Notes under the pieces: generated by a model
Told to the model about the DNA's origin: nothing
The model's database searches: none
What the model saw: the letters and a program-made list of their open reading frames with translations, nothing else
Program-made: the position numbers and the translations under genes
Shown here: positions 47,166 through 59,212 of the stretch, piece after piece
Numbering within the stretch: the first letter of the stretch is position 1
How the letters are laid out: each line of letters starts with the position of its first letter
NCBI RefSeq assembly: GCF_040939455.1
Contig: NC_134112.1
Coordinates: 21,044,501 to 21,108,500, forward strand
DNA length: 64,000 bases
DNA from: Microcebus murinus
Taxonomy: Eukaryota > Chordata > Mammalia > Primates > Cheirogaleidae
Direction of reading: 5' to 3'

Positions 47166-50080
47166 CAAGATCCAGGGAAGAAACAGTTAAACAGCAGCAG
47201 GCTGTGCATAGAACTGAGGCACGTGTATGTCTTTGCCATGATGATCGTTTCTGTCTTAGGTTCGTGTCCAGAGATTTGAGAAACAATGCATGTGCTGGCA
47301 CATTACCATTAGTCAGGAGGTGTGCATTCGCTGGTTCAGTGAGGCTGTCGTCAATTTTCATATCTGCATAAGCATCTGTGTTAAAGTTTTCTCATTCCAG
47401 GAAATCATACTCATCTATTCTTTCTTCCAACAATTTTCCCCCTACTACTTAGGACAATAGTTTGGGCTGTCTTTATACACCAGAATAAATAACAGCCCTA
47501 TTTTAGATCCCTCAAAACCGTCCTTGTAGTTGATGCCTCCTTTTATCACCTCACTGTTCCAATCTCTGCTATGTCTTCCCACAGGGCTCTGGTTATGACT
47601 TGTAGTCGACACAATGTATCAATGAATTGATCTATGCAGAGCCATAGCAACACTTGTCGGGGCACTCATAGTTGAATTAATTTTATGCATCCTAGATGTG
47701 GAAGACTTTACGGGGCATTTTGCATTCAGTTAATACTTTTCCCAGTTTCTGAAAGATTGATTTGGTTCTAAGGAACTGTCAACATGATTTTCATCAGAAT
47801 TCTAATGGATTCACAATTCTTAGAGGATGGTGGTTTTAATGGCCATTTTAGTTCAAACTTCTGCCCCAATTTATGTTGCATAAACAACACTTAAGACAAT
47901 TTAGTAATAGAAGAGGTTTGGCATCTTGAGAATTCTTGCCAATAGGGGTTTTTAAGTGACATCTGCTTTGTGAGTCATCATTTTGTTCTGTAAGAACTGT
48001 CTCTACTGGGAAACGTGCAATTCTTTCATCTGGGAGTTTAGGATGGTGTGTGATGATTAGATCGAGAGGCTTGCTGATTAGCAAGAAGGGCTCTACACAA
48101 AGGCAGAATAAGGACTTCCATATTGACAGCAAAGGAAGAGTTGATTGTGCTGCAGAGGATTTGTTGACACTGAAATGAATACTTGTGACCAATGCATAGT
48201 TTTGACTGCCGATTTACTAGTGAACCATGTGAAATATATACTCCATGTACACTGGAATGCTCGTGTGCACTGGCCAATTGGTGGTTTCTTCCTTCTAAAG
48301 TAAAACCTACTTGGAAAATTGAATCATATCAGAAAGTCGCTTGGCAAATTGAGTAGGTAAGAGGAGTTAGTTAATGCATTGTGACCTTAAGGTAGAATAT
48401 CCTGGTATCTGTCTCTACCATTGGGATGGACCTGTCAAGAAGATTGGATATGGGTCACCTTGCATGCAAGAAGAACCCCTCTATGGAACCCCTTTTTCTA
48501 GTCTCTTTTTTGATTGCACATTTAGCCATCAGATATGTTAATATCTTGGAGCAGGTTATTATTCTTGTTCACTTTCAGTATTCTCGATTGCTTTCTGGGC
48601 CTTAATCTTGACAAAACTGTGTTGTCCTTAAGGCAGACATTCTCAAACTTTTGTATACTCACTGTGTTTTGTTCATCTTAGTCTACTAGATCTTCACAGT
48701 CTTAACACATCCCCAAAGATATGCCAAGATCTTATGATGTGTAAATTAGGCCAAGGATCATGAACAGTTCTAAGCACACTAGCAGTTACCCCGTCCCTTA
48801 TTGCTGCCATAGCAATAACCTTGGATATCTTCTAATTACGTTAAAAATTAAGCCTTTGTAACTTCAGCACTTAAATGTTTTTAGTAATGAATGATTTGTA
48901 ATACACATCACTATTGGTCATGCCACTGAAGTCAACATCTGCTTACTGGAGGCAGTGTCTACAAATAGACAATTCCATCCCTTAGATTTTATACCTGTCT
49001 CCATCTCAGAGGATGATGTCATTTCTCTAGTTCTAGAAAGATATCTTGTTGTAGCCTTCTGTGTATGGACAAAAAGTAGGCTTGTTTCTTTAGTAATGAA
49101 ATTGCCCTCCGCATAAGAATCCTTGTAGGTTATTTTCCATGAGCGAAGAGGGACCAAATATCTGGAGTGCTCTGGGTCTCAAGTAAGATAAATCATCATA
49201 ACAACACATGTTCTGACTAATGTCTCATTTCTCTTAGCCATTTGTCCATGAAAACTCCTGTAACCCATTTACTTCATTAACATAGTTATATGTATTAGCA
49301 CACGGAACTTCAACTGAAAGTAAAAGCTGTGGCTTAGCACAAAGAGACATGAAATGTTTAGTGTTTATAAAGCACATTAAAACCTCATTTTTTCAAGTAG
49401 TTTGACAAGTATCTAACCTCTCCACTCCAATGTCCCTGTCCAAGGAGAACAATAAAGTCAATAAATGGAGAAGGGAATTCCAGTATTATTTTTAGGTGCC
49501 TGTTATTCTCATACATCTCATTGAAATCTCATTAATTAGACTCTAAAAGGTTTTGTTGATTAAACATTTTGATTCATATACATCAGTGTCATTTTCTAGT
49601 TAATTTTGGAAGCTGTATTGTAGGTTGACCCAACCTACAATACTGTGAGTTCAGCAATGTTGAAACCCAACATAATTGTTCTTTGGATGATTTTGGGGAT
49701 GTTTATTAATCAATCCATTATATGTGGGCGGGAGTGGTCAAATGGGGTTAACCTGAAAAGCCTCCTTGTTCCTTTTTTGCTATGGACTTATACTCTTGGG
49801 TGCATGGACGTACAATGCCAGTTACTTACTCATGGTTCTGGCATTAATGAGTCACGGTGAATCAGAACAGTTAGCTCTTTTGGTTACAAGCATCCATTTC
49901 AAACCAATGCATTTTTTAAATATAGTTTTAGGTTCAGTGACTGTCCTTGTGCTTTTCAAGGAGGTATATAATGAATATCCCCATGTATTATAAAGGAACA
50001 AGGTGGTGTGCAACCCCCATTGTGTTCTTGTAGATTTTTGTGTTCTTGAAATTTATATTTGTAGTATCAAAACAGCAACT
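47166..50080. other. unassigned 2.9-kb block with broken open segments
   Basis: I recognise no repeat family here. Minus-strand open segments lie at 49157-48918, 48277-47848 (two frames) and 47361-47161, all reading towards an AATAAA followed by an A-run at about 47154-47166 (minus strand). On the + strand, two short hydrophobic frames overlap at 49645-49993. None has a protein match I can name, so they may be chance. A 15-bp-arm hairpin lies at 49613-49645. Confidence 0.4.
49613..49645. repeat. inverted repeat, 15-bp arms, 3-nt loop
   Basis: The left arm ctgtattgtaggttg (49613-49627) and right arm caacctacaatactg (49631-49645) pair at 14 of 15 positions around the loop acc. Confidence 0.95.
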
Positions 50081-50084
50081 GAAA

Positions 50085-50111
50085 TTATATATATATATAT
50101 ACACACACACA
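50085..50111. repeat. (TA)8-(CA)5 microsatellite
   Basis: A TA run followed directly by an AC run. Confidence 0.95.
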
Positions 50112-53100
50112 AACATGCACACATATATGATGAAAGATGGGTGGGTTTAAAAACATTAAATTGTGTTTTACTAAGGAAAACTAATGTCAAATCATGCTTT
50201 TTATATAGCTATTTATACCTCAGTCTCTTACCAAAGAACTACACAGTAGAAATATCAAATAAAAGTATATTGTGCATTCTTTGATAATGACAAAATCAAT
50301 CTTTTTAAACAATTTTCCCTTGCAATTATTGGTATATAGGCTTTCATTGTTTCACTCCATCTTCTAGACATTTCGTTACACTCCTAATGTACCATTGTAT
50401 TTTAAAAGAAACCCGGCATGACAGAGAGGATTAAAATTTTGGAACTGCTAGGGAAAATGTGATTTTTCTTTTTTGCTTAATACTAATGTTCAGGGCTTTT
50501 AAAATAAAACTTTTTAGTAATCATAAAATAAGTATTTTCCCCCAGAAAAATTACATTTTGTCAGATTCTGTGCAAGGGATTAGAGAAACACAACAATACA
50601 TTTGTCAAAAGAAACTCTATTAACTTGATAACAAATTATTTAAAATAACAGCTGCCTTTGAAATAAATATGTGCCAAAGCTAAGACCTACGACTGTCTAC
50701 ATTGTTTATGCCGTTTTTTGTCTAGACACCCACATGTTGGAAAAGCTATTAAAAATGAAATATCAAGCAAGTGTTCAAGCTCCATCCCCCAAAAAACTTA
50801 TTCTTAGCATTCCCCACTGAAGGGCACCCTGGTGTCCAAATGACGACATTTGTGTTTCCTAAGTATTAGCCTCTATAATAGGTGCTATTTTTATTCTATG
50901 CCCTGGAGCCATAGTGAAAACATGAGATGTTTGTTTGTTTTTCTTTCTTTCATTCTGAATCATTTTCTGCTTTTCCTGAGCTAATACAATTGAGAAAAAC
51001 ATGAAGAGCAGTCAGAACATTTTGGGTCTAAAATCCAAGCCTCACTTACTTGTTCTGAAGGACTTTCATTATAGTCCCTGGCTGCTTCTTGACTTCATAG
51101 ATCCAAAGACTGATCAGAAACAAAACTCTTCTGTGCAGACAGAGGTGCTTAACTCTACCCTTACCTGCACCTCTGTGAATCAGGGATGCTGAGTTATCAC
51201 CAGAGAAGCTGTAAGGAGTTGCTGATACCTGACTTTTAGTTACCTGCTGAGTGGCCCAGTCCCTGGGGATACTTACAGAATTTTAATTCTTTCCTTAGGT
51301 GTTAATGTACTAGGCTTTTAAAACAGAGCATAATAGCAGTAAGATACCTTGGGCAGTGTGGGAGGGAAAAACAGAGACAGTTATGCACATATTTTAAGTT
51401 TAGAAAGAAAAAAAACATGCTAAATAAAGGAAGAGACAGTAGCAAAGGTAGAGAAAAAAAGTTTAGCACCATCATTATTCTCAGTGGTAGCACATTCAGT
51501 GGATCAAAAGGAAAGACAAAGAAAGAGGGCAAGGGTTGAGCCTAAGAACTACCACCCTTTGTACTGTTCTTGTTCTTTGTTTTTGGATCAAATGGGTAAA
51601 TTTTAGCAGATGATGGCATAGGCAAGGTTTTAGGAAGTTATAGTCCTACAAACTTTATCTATCTATCTATCTATGTATTTATGTAGTCTATTCTGGAATA
51701 ATAAATAATCAGAGTGTTTTGTTTTAGCAGTGCTGTAGCATTGATGTTATATGTGGTGAAATTAATTTAGAATAATCCTACTGTAATCATATCCTGTATT
51801 GTTTGAGGAAAGAAGAAAGCATGCACGCATTGAAAATAGCCCTTTAAAATAGCTGCCATGTACTTGTGACCTAGGACAGTAAAATCTGTGCCTGGATAAA
51901 ACCTAATAGCTATCTCTAAAATAATGTTTTTTGTTACTATGCTCTTATTATTAAAAACCAAAACCGGGACCCATTCATATGCCTGATAGAAATCCTACTT
52001 GACATTTAAAATTGGGTTTGGTTTCACTACATTTGTTCTTCCCTGTTTGTTTTTCTATTTAGCTTTTTATAACTCTTTCGGTTGCTGACTGTATGACTTT
52101 GTTGTTTTTGTAGAAAGTTGACTCCACAGGGAGGTAGCTAGAGTAGAGTTCTTGGGACTCTAAAATCTAGCTTTAATCCCAGCTCTGTCCTTAGCCAAGT
52201 CCCCTTCTTTTAGGTGTTAATTGATCAGACTGTAAAAAAATCAAGCCCAAGACGCATGAAAAAGAAATGTGTTTAAAATGTTTTGTAAGCCCAGTGATAG
52301 AGTCTCATGAGGGTTGCCTCATTGGCGCTCCATTTAGGATCCAGGAATAAACATTATGACTGATAAACACATTTTTAGAGTTAAGTCACATTAACTTGAA
52401 CTTTAAGCTAATTCCAAAACCACCATTTATCTTTAAGCCAAATGATTATAAGACCCATACTTACCTGCAGGAGAAGCATGAAATGGTGGAAGAAATAAGG
52501 CCGCATTGTTTTAAATCCATTGCCTTTTTCTCTAAGTTGCTGAAACATTCTTTATGGTTCGATCCCTTAGAGTAAAGACATTTCTGTGAATTCACACACC
52601 ACAGGTTTGCACTTCGGAATTTAAAGCCACCAGGGCTGTGCCTTGTGAGAAGTAAGAAGGGCTGAGGGACAGGTGAGGGGACGACCCTTGTTTGAATATT
52701 TTCCTGAATTATCCCAAGATGGGGCAAGATAGTTTCCATTTCAGTTCTTCAGTCATTCTTAAAAGTGTGGGTGGGTTTAACTACTTTTTGTGGCTTTCAA
52801 AAAGCCAACCTAGAATCAATGAAATTCAAAGCATCGATTCCAAAAAATAGTCATGCATCTCAGTGAAATACAGAGTGGCCTCTTACACTTTCCTTCAGGG
52901 TCCTCATTTGCACATCTTTGGTAGTCTTGCTGATGCTTGCTCAATTTCAGTTCAAACACTGGAAACAAAAAACACAAAATCAAAACACCACAAAGCAAAT
53001 ACAGGACCTGAAGGGAGTCAGGCCTCATCTACAAACCTTGCCAACGCTGCCTGGGAAGCAGGTGCCCCTTCTCTGGGAGTCAGTCCATCCACAATTGAGC

Positions 53101-54908
53101 TTTTTGACAGAGAATATAAATTTTTTGACATATCACACTTTGTTATTGAGTAAAATATACAATCCATGTATTTATGATTTTAATTTATATTTCATGCTTT
53201 GAAAATCAAAATTAGAAAAAGGGCGGAGGGAAACTTCCTACTTACTGCCATACCTTATCTGTCCCATCCACGTATGCTTTTTCAATATTTCTTTTCAATT
53301 AAGAAATATTCATTGGGCATATGCTATGTGCCAAGCATTGCACTACTTGCAAGAAGTGTTAAAAAAAAGACAAAGGAGATATTTTCTCTCTTTTGCTCTC
53401 AAGGAGTCTGCAGTCTGGGTTGGAACATAACCCTGCAGATAGCTATCATACTAGACACCTTAGGGTAAGTGCCCTAAGAGATTCATAAACAGAAGTTACT
53501 TTAAGAGAGTTCGTGTTTGGAAGGCCAGGGATGATCTCTCAGGTAACAGACCCAGCGACAGAACACATGCCTCTTGTTCTTTTACTGTTGGTTGTTCTTA
53601 ATGACAATGAACATGGGCACAACTTAAACACAGAGCTTGCTTTATATACCCCTTCCCTCCACCCCTTAACTCAAATGTGGGGGGCAGGGTGGAGATGCGT
53701 AGCCAGAGGGAACCCTCCAACATGTCACCTTTTTTTGTTTCACCTCCTTCTCTCACTGGCAAATTTATCAGTGCTAGTATCAGAGTAAAGGGATCAGTCA
53801 GAAGCCTTTCCCTTCTCTGTTATTTCTCCCACGTGAGTGAAGGTGCTGATGGAGGGTAAACATGACAAACAGTCAAGAACAGAATAAAATAAAAGGAACA
53901 GCAGCCATCCTGGATCAATGACCCCTGGAAAATTGAGAATTGACTGTGATTGCAATGGATCAGAAGGGGCTCTCCTATCTCCCAACTAGCTTTCTGCCTA
54001 GTTTCAGCTAAGTTTTATTTAGGAGAGCATCTTAGTCTTTAAAGTTGAGTGAGAAACTTTGCATGTTCTGTGAAGACTCCTAACGTCTCTGTGGATGATG
54101 GTGTCACACTTCTTAAATTCCAAACCACTGTACTCCTAGCCCTTCGGAGCCCTGCACAGGAGGGACACTTGCTAACTATAAGGCATGATGACTTGCAGAC
54201 CACGCAGCACCAATGGGAAGCAGTAATACAGTAGGCTTGTTGTTGTTTTAAATTTGGTCCAAGACCATTGAGGTTACATAGGACAGAGTATGCCAGGTAA
54301 AAAAAAAAATCCAATATTGTCTTTTTCCATTAACTTATTCCTGTTTCCATCCTTGTCTTCTTTCTCCACCCCCTCACTCTGGGTCCAGTGGAGAATTCAG
54401 GTGACTCACCCATCTGCATGATGATTTTTGGCTGGGACACATCTTGCTTTAAATGTCTTTGGGAAGCTTCTGAGGGTGGAGCAAGAATTAAGAGAGAGAG
54501 AGGAATATTGCTTTTGCTATGGAAACAGTTGGGATAAGATGAAACTGATTTCTTTCAATCCCACTGACCCTGGAGACAAATTGGCCAGATCTGGCAGCAA
54601 ATCTGTCGTCTTGATTTCAAAATAAGATAGCTTAGTACACGTATTGCATGAAGCAAATGTTTGATAATCTAGTTTAAAGCAACCATTAAGATTTAAAATG
54701 ATGTTTAAAGTTCTGCACTGAGATTTTCCCTTATGGGTGGAATGAATCATGTTGCAAAGAAGATCGCAATGGCCAGTGTTGAAATGCTCTATTGGTCCCC
54801 TCTGCCCCTTGCCTATTTTTCTCCCAGATTTTCTTCTCCTCAGACCTGGAGGGTGGAGAGGGGGAAAGGCAGCATTGACACTTTTCTTTTTCTTTTTCTT
54901 TTTTTCAG

Positions 54909-54922
54909 ATTCAGAAGAGTAA
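54909..54922 (+). CDS. PDE1C: PDE1C exon I coding part: final residues and stop
   Basis: A strong T-rich acceptor ends ttttttcag at 54908. Two bases complete an Asp codon, then Ser-Glu-Glu and TAA (54920-54922). The deduced protein therefore ends ..KKTDDSEE, the short C-terminus known for one PDE1C isoform class. The 14 coding bases are too short for automatic detection. The assignment rests on phase, the acceptor and family knowledge. Confidence 0.88.
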
Positions 54923-55635
54923 AAAAGACCTCATATACAATAAAAGAGGCTGCCAATGTCTTGCATCATTTTAGCTGAGCTTCTTCATTCTCCTTCTTCT
55001 CCTTCTTCCACAAAGACCCATATCTGGAGAAGGTGTACAACTTTCAAAACCAAGCCCCCTCCACTTGGCCTTCTCTCATTCCATCTCCTCCCAGGGGATG
55101 ACTCTTTGGGGGTATTAGAACTCGGAGGGATTTTCCCCTGAGCCAACAAAACAACTTGGGATTTTTGCACAAATAGAAACAAAACATGAAGGGACTTCCT
55201 CAAAATCCTTTGCTAATGACCTGGCTTTCAAGGCATCTGTCTGGCCTGATGAGAATGGACATCCTGGATGTGCTGGGAGAGGCCTGAAAAAGCCATACAC
55301 ACAGTAATTGCCATTTTACTACTGTCAATGCCATTACCTTAAATGCTGTTATTTTTGCACTGGCTCCTGATGGTGGATACAGCCACGCTGCCCTTCATTG
55401 CAGCCGAGATGATGCTTCCAATCTCTGGTTCCTTTCCCGAGTCAGGAACATTTGTTTTCTCCGGTTTCCATGAAGACTTAACATTTGTTCTTATGCTTTT
55501 ATTTTTTCCATTTGTATATGAAATTCTGTTTGTATTTTTTAAAGGAGATTATTCTATAGGAATCTGTATCTGATGCTTAATTTATTTTATCTGTGCACTC
55601 ATTAATATAAACCTGAATGTTTCTGCTGTTGATCA
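54923..55635 (+). other. PDE1C: PDE1C 3' UTR (short-tail isoform), end inferred
   Basis: Non-coding sequence follows the stop. A canonical AATAAA lies very close (54939-54944), and a variant AATATA lies at 55604-55609. The latter is followed about 30 nt later by a GT-rich element ('ggttggggtggggggaac'), a good downstream element, so I place cleavage near 55635. No interspersed repeat was recognised inside, which suits a UTR. Confidence 0.6.
55604..55609 (+). promoter_or_regulatory. candidate poly(A) signal AATATA
   Basis: A variant hexamer 681 nt after the stop with a G/T-rich element downstream at about 55639-55655. It is preferred over AATAAA at 54939-54944, which would leave a 3' UTR of only about 40 nt. 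A further ATTAAA is at 56175-56180. Confidence 0.45.
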
Positions 55636-58157
55636 TACTGGTTGGGGTGGGGGGAACCCATTGTTTTTACCAGGTGGCGTCTATAACTAAGGAGTCACTG
55701 AAATTTTTTACCACTGGCTGGTTCTTTTCTTTTGAATATCTGTGGTTTGACTTCATCACTCTTCTTTTGATTCAGTAAAATGCTAAGGGAATTAGTATCA
55801 GGGAGATATGTCAGGTAAAATTCTTTGTGTTTTAGTAAGTCTTTAAAAACACCAGGTAGGAGCTGATGAATAGCACAAATCGAAAATAGGAATAGTAGAT
55901 GTAGCATGGAAGGAGAATAATGACACGGCCCCCGGAAACCAAATGAAAACTGGGATCCAGGGGAGTACAAGTCAAGTGTGATTTTTATGAGTCTAAATGG
56001 TGTGATTTGGATAAATGTGGCTCTTAAAATGTGTTCGTGAGTCACAAAGGAATCTCTGAGTCCTTCGCAAGAGTAAATTGTGTGAATGTGCTGGTGATGA
56101 AGTGGATCAGCAATAGGAAGAAAGAGCTGGGCAACAGGCTTAAGTGCTTTCCCCACTGCAGATTTAATTTCTACATTAAAAAGCACAAAAGACAGATATT
56201 TTAAAATCCTTTCATTTCTAGGGCAAAAATTAGTATTTCTTCAGACAGGAAAAAGAGAGACTGTATGTGGTCTTCAAGGCCTTTTGCCTCACCGAAATGT
56301 TCCCCAGCAGAAAGATTTGGAGACCTTTGTCGTGCAGAATGTATAGCAGCATGCTGGTATTTGAACAGGTTTCTTCTGTCGGCTCTACATTTTGCATCGT
56401 AATAACATTTATGTTTTTCTGTTTCCTCCTTGCTTTCCTAGCAGTGACCACGACAAATGACGTGGTCACAAATCCAAATGAGTTCAGGGGCCTAGCAGGT
56501 CAAGTAAATGAGAAAAGCCATGTCACATCACAGTTATTGGGATAAACGGCCATTCTTAGTGGGCTTTAGCATTAGGGAAACAGTAAGAGCAGTAGGGGCT
56601 GCGAACAATTGGAGACGGGGGTGGCTGGGGGTGATCAGGTCAACAGGCGGAGTTGGTGTTCAGCTACTGGATTTGTGCTGTGTAGGGATGGGGGTCTTAG
56701 ATACCTAGGACTTTATACAAGCCCTCTCTAAGTTTTTACATACTGGCAACTATTAATATTAGTAACTCAGACTCTTACAGTGTGCTGGTCAAACAAAACA
56801 TGCCTACAAACTCCATTCAATCCCTAGGACATCAGGTTGCAAAGGATGTTCTTCGAGGTGGTCTGATTTTGTATAGGTAGGAAACACAACCAGGTGTATT
56901 CCGTTCTTGACCTTGGAACCTGAATCTTTTACCCCATTTCTATTCTGTATTTTTGTATGTGTAGTTATTTGGCTAGTCAAAATAGAAAGTCTACACCTTT
57001 CATTTTATAATCAAACAAGCAGCACCAAACAACATTTGAAAAAGAAACAGGAATATAGCCATTTTTTCCTAGCACCAATAAAGATGGAAATGTTTTTCAT
57101 TTGCTTTAAGTCAATTAATCAGCTGAAAAAGAATGGGAAGAGAATGTCATTCAGTATAGAACTTTACCTAGAACTCTCACTGAGGAAAAAAAAAAAGCTC
57201 CATGTAACTCAGTCTTAGGTTTAGATGCTTAAAAATTGTTTTGAAGGGACATTGAGTAAAAATGCAAACTTATCTATTTAAAGAATATAAAATAATATAT
57301 TATTATGCTGTGAATTGATACTAGAGCTGATAAAACATTAAAGTAATTATTCCAAGTTAGTATTGACTGGAAGGACAGTATTTCCAAAGCTCTAGCTGAT
57401 TTTCTGTGGTCTTTTAATTCTCTTGAAACAATGTTCTCCAAGTTGAACAGCAATATGGGGCAAACATTATTCCATTGCACAGATTACAGCATCTTATTCC
57501 GGTGTACACGCCCACAGCAAGGACTTACACACCTGAATGAAGAATTGACTGGTGTATATAGACAGCAGTAGGGACAGTCTCACCACGACAAAACCATGTT
57601 CTGCACATCTCTGGGCGGAAAGTGACAAATGAAGTCCTCCAACTTGTGTTAATGTGGTACATTTCAGTGGCAAAGCGACTTACCCTCGTGGGGATCTTTG
57701 TTCCATTTTTTATTCGTGCCAACCTTTCTTAGGTTATGAGCCCTGATAGTTGATGGCAGCAGACAGGAGACTCAGTTCTAACCTATTAAATTCAAATGGA
57801 CTTTCTTCCACTGTTCATTTCATTCTTGGAAATTTAAAAACTAGGGAAAACATCTGACAGGATCCCATTATGGATCTGATATGCTTAAACAGTAAGATGG
57901 CATCTAAACATCTGAAAGCCAAGGAATACTCTAGTGCTCACATTCAATTCATTTGCACAATTTCAGCCATTATATTATATTTGCCACCCAGAACCATGCC
58001 TTTACAAAAATAAAAGTGAACAGGAAAGAGCAATGTTTCACAGGTTGTGAGACAGGAAGGAATCAAAAAGATGGAGACCGATTTTGTTATCCATATTTTG
58101 GGAATAAGAATACTGGTTTGTTTTTTATTGTCATTTCTCTTATGGATCACTTTTCTT

Positions 58158-58201
<44 letters not shown>
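58158..58201. repeat. (TAGA)11 microsatellite
   Basis: About eleven uninterrupted TAGA units. Confidence 0.97.
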
Positions 58202-58825
58202 ATATGGAATATATTTTCTTCTATTCTTTTTTTAACATCTGAGCAGAGATTTAGATAGAAATTACTTTGTAACGTTCCTTATGGAGCATGGGGGAAACAA
58301 CAGAAAAAAAAGCACAAAATCTTTTTTTCATAATGAAAAATAGAGAAGATACTGAGATTGGAAGCCTATATATGTAGTATTATGTCCCAAATAAAGGGCA
58401 TTTGGGGAATTCAAGCAATGTGTTTCTTTTTTATTTTGTTTTTGTTTTTTGGTTTATTTTTTTGCAATTGTAAACTTTGTTGTCCTGATTCTGAGATGCC
58501 CACCTGCCCCACAGGAGTTGCAGTACTGGCCCACCACAGTGCCTGGAATGTAGTCAGCATTCAGGAAACACATGCAGAATTGTCAAACTGAATTCCATGC
58601 CCCACTTGTGAATGCAAACACAATTCAAATTTCCCTGAAAATTTATTCAGCATCTCCTATATGCCAAGCACATTGCTAAAGGCTTATCTTCTAAGTATAT
58701 GCAGACGTACCCTAGTCACACAAATAGCTTATCATAAGAGATGGGAAATTGCAGGTGATTTGAAGGAAATTGTCAGAACCAAGTTTAAGGAAAAAATAAA
58801 AATAAAAACCTCTCTTTGGTCTTTT

Positions 58826-59212
<387 letters not shown>

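Noticed and set aside
49645..49993. Overlapping hydrophobic frames with a faint likeness to AGTRAP (VNLK..LL and GC motif)
   Set aside because: The likeness covers a few residues, needs a frameshift, and fades quickly. A chance match between hydrophobic sequences is more likely without an alignment score.
54049..54314. Frames at 54.0-54.3 kb on both strands as a possible extra exon
   Set aside because: No splice sites in the right phase and no PDE1C-like residues. Exon H splices in phase to 54909 instead.
58158..58201. CRISPR-like regular repeat
   Set aside because: It is a plain tetranucleotide microsatellite with no spacers; the window is a vertebrate genome.
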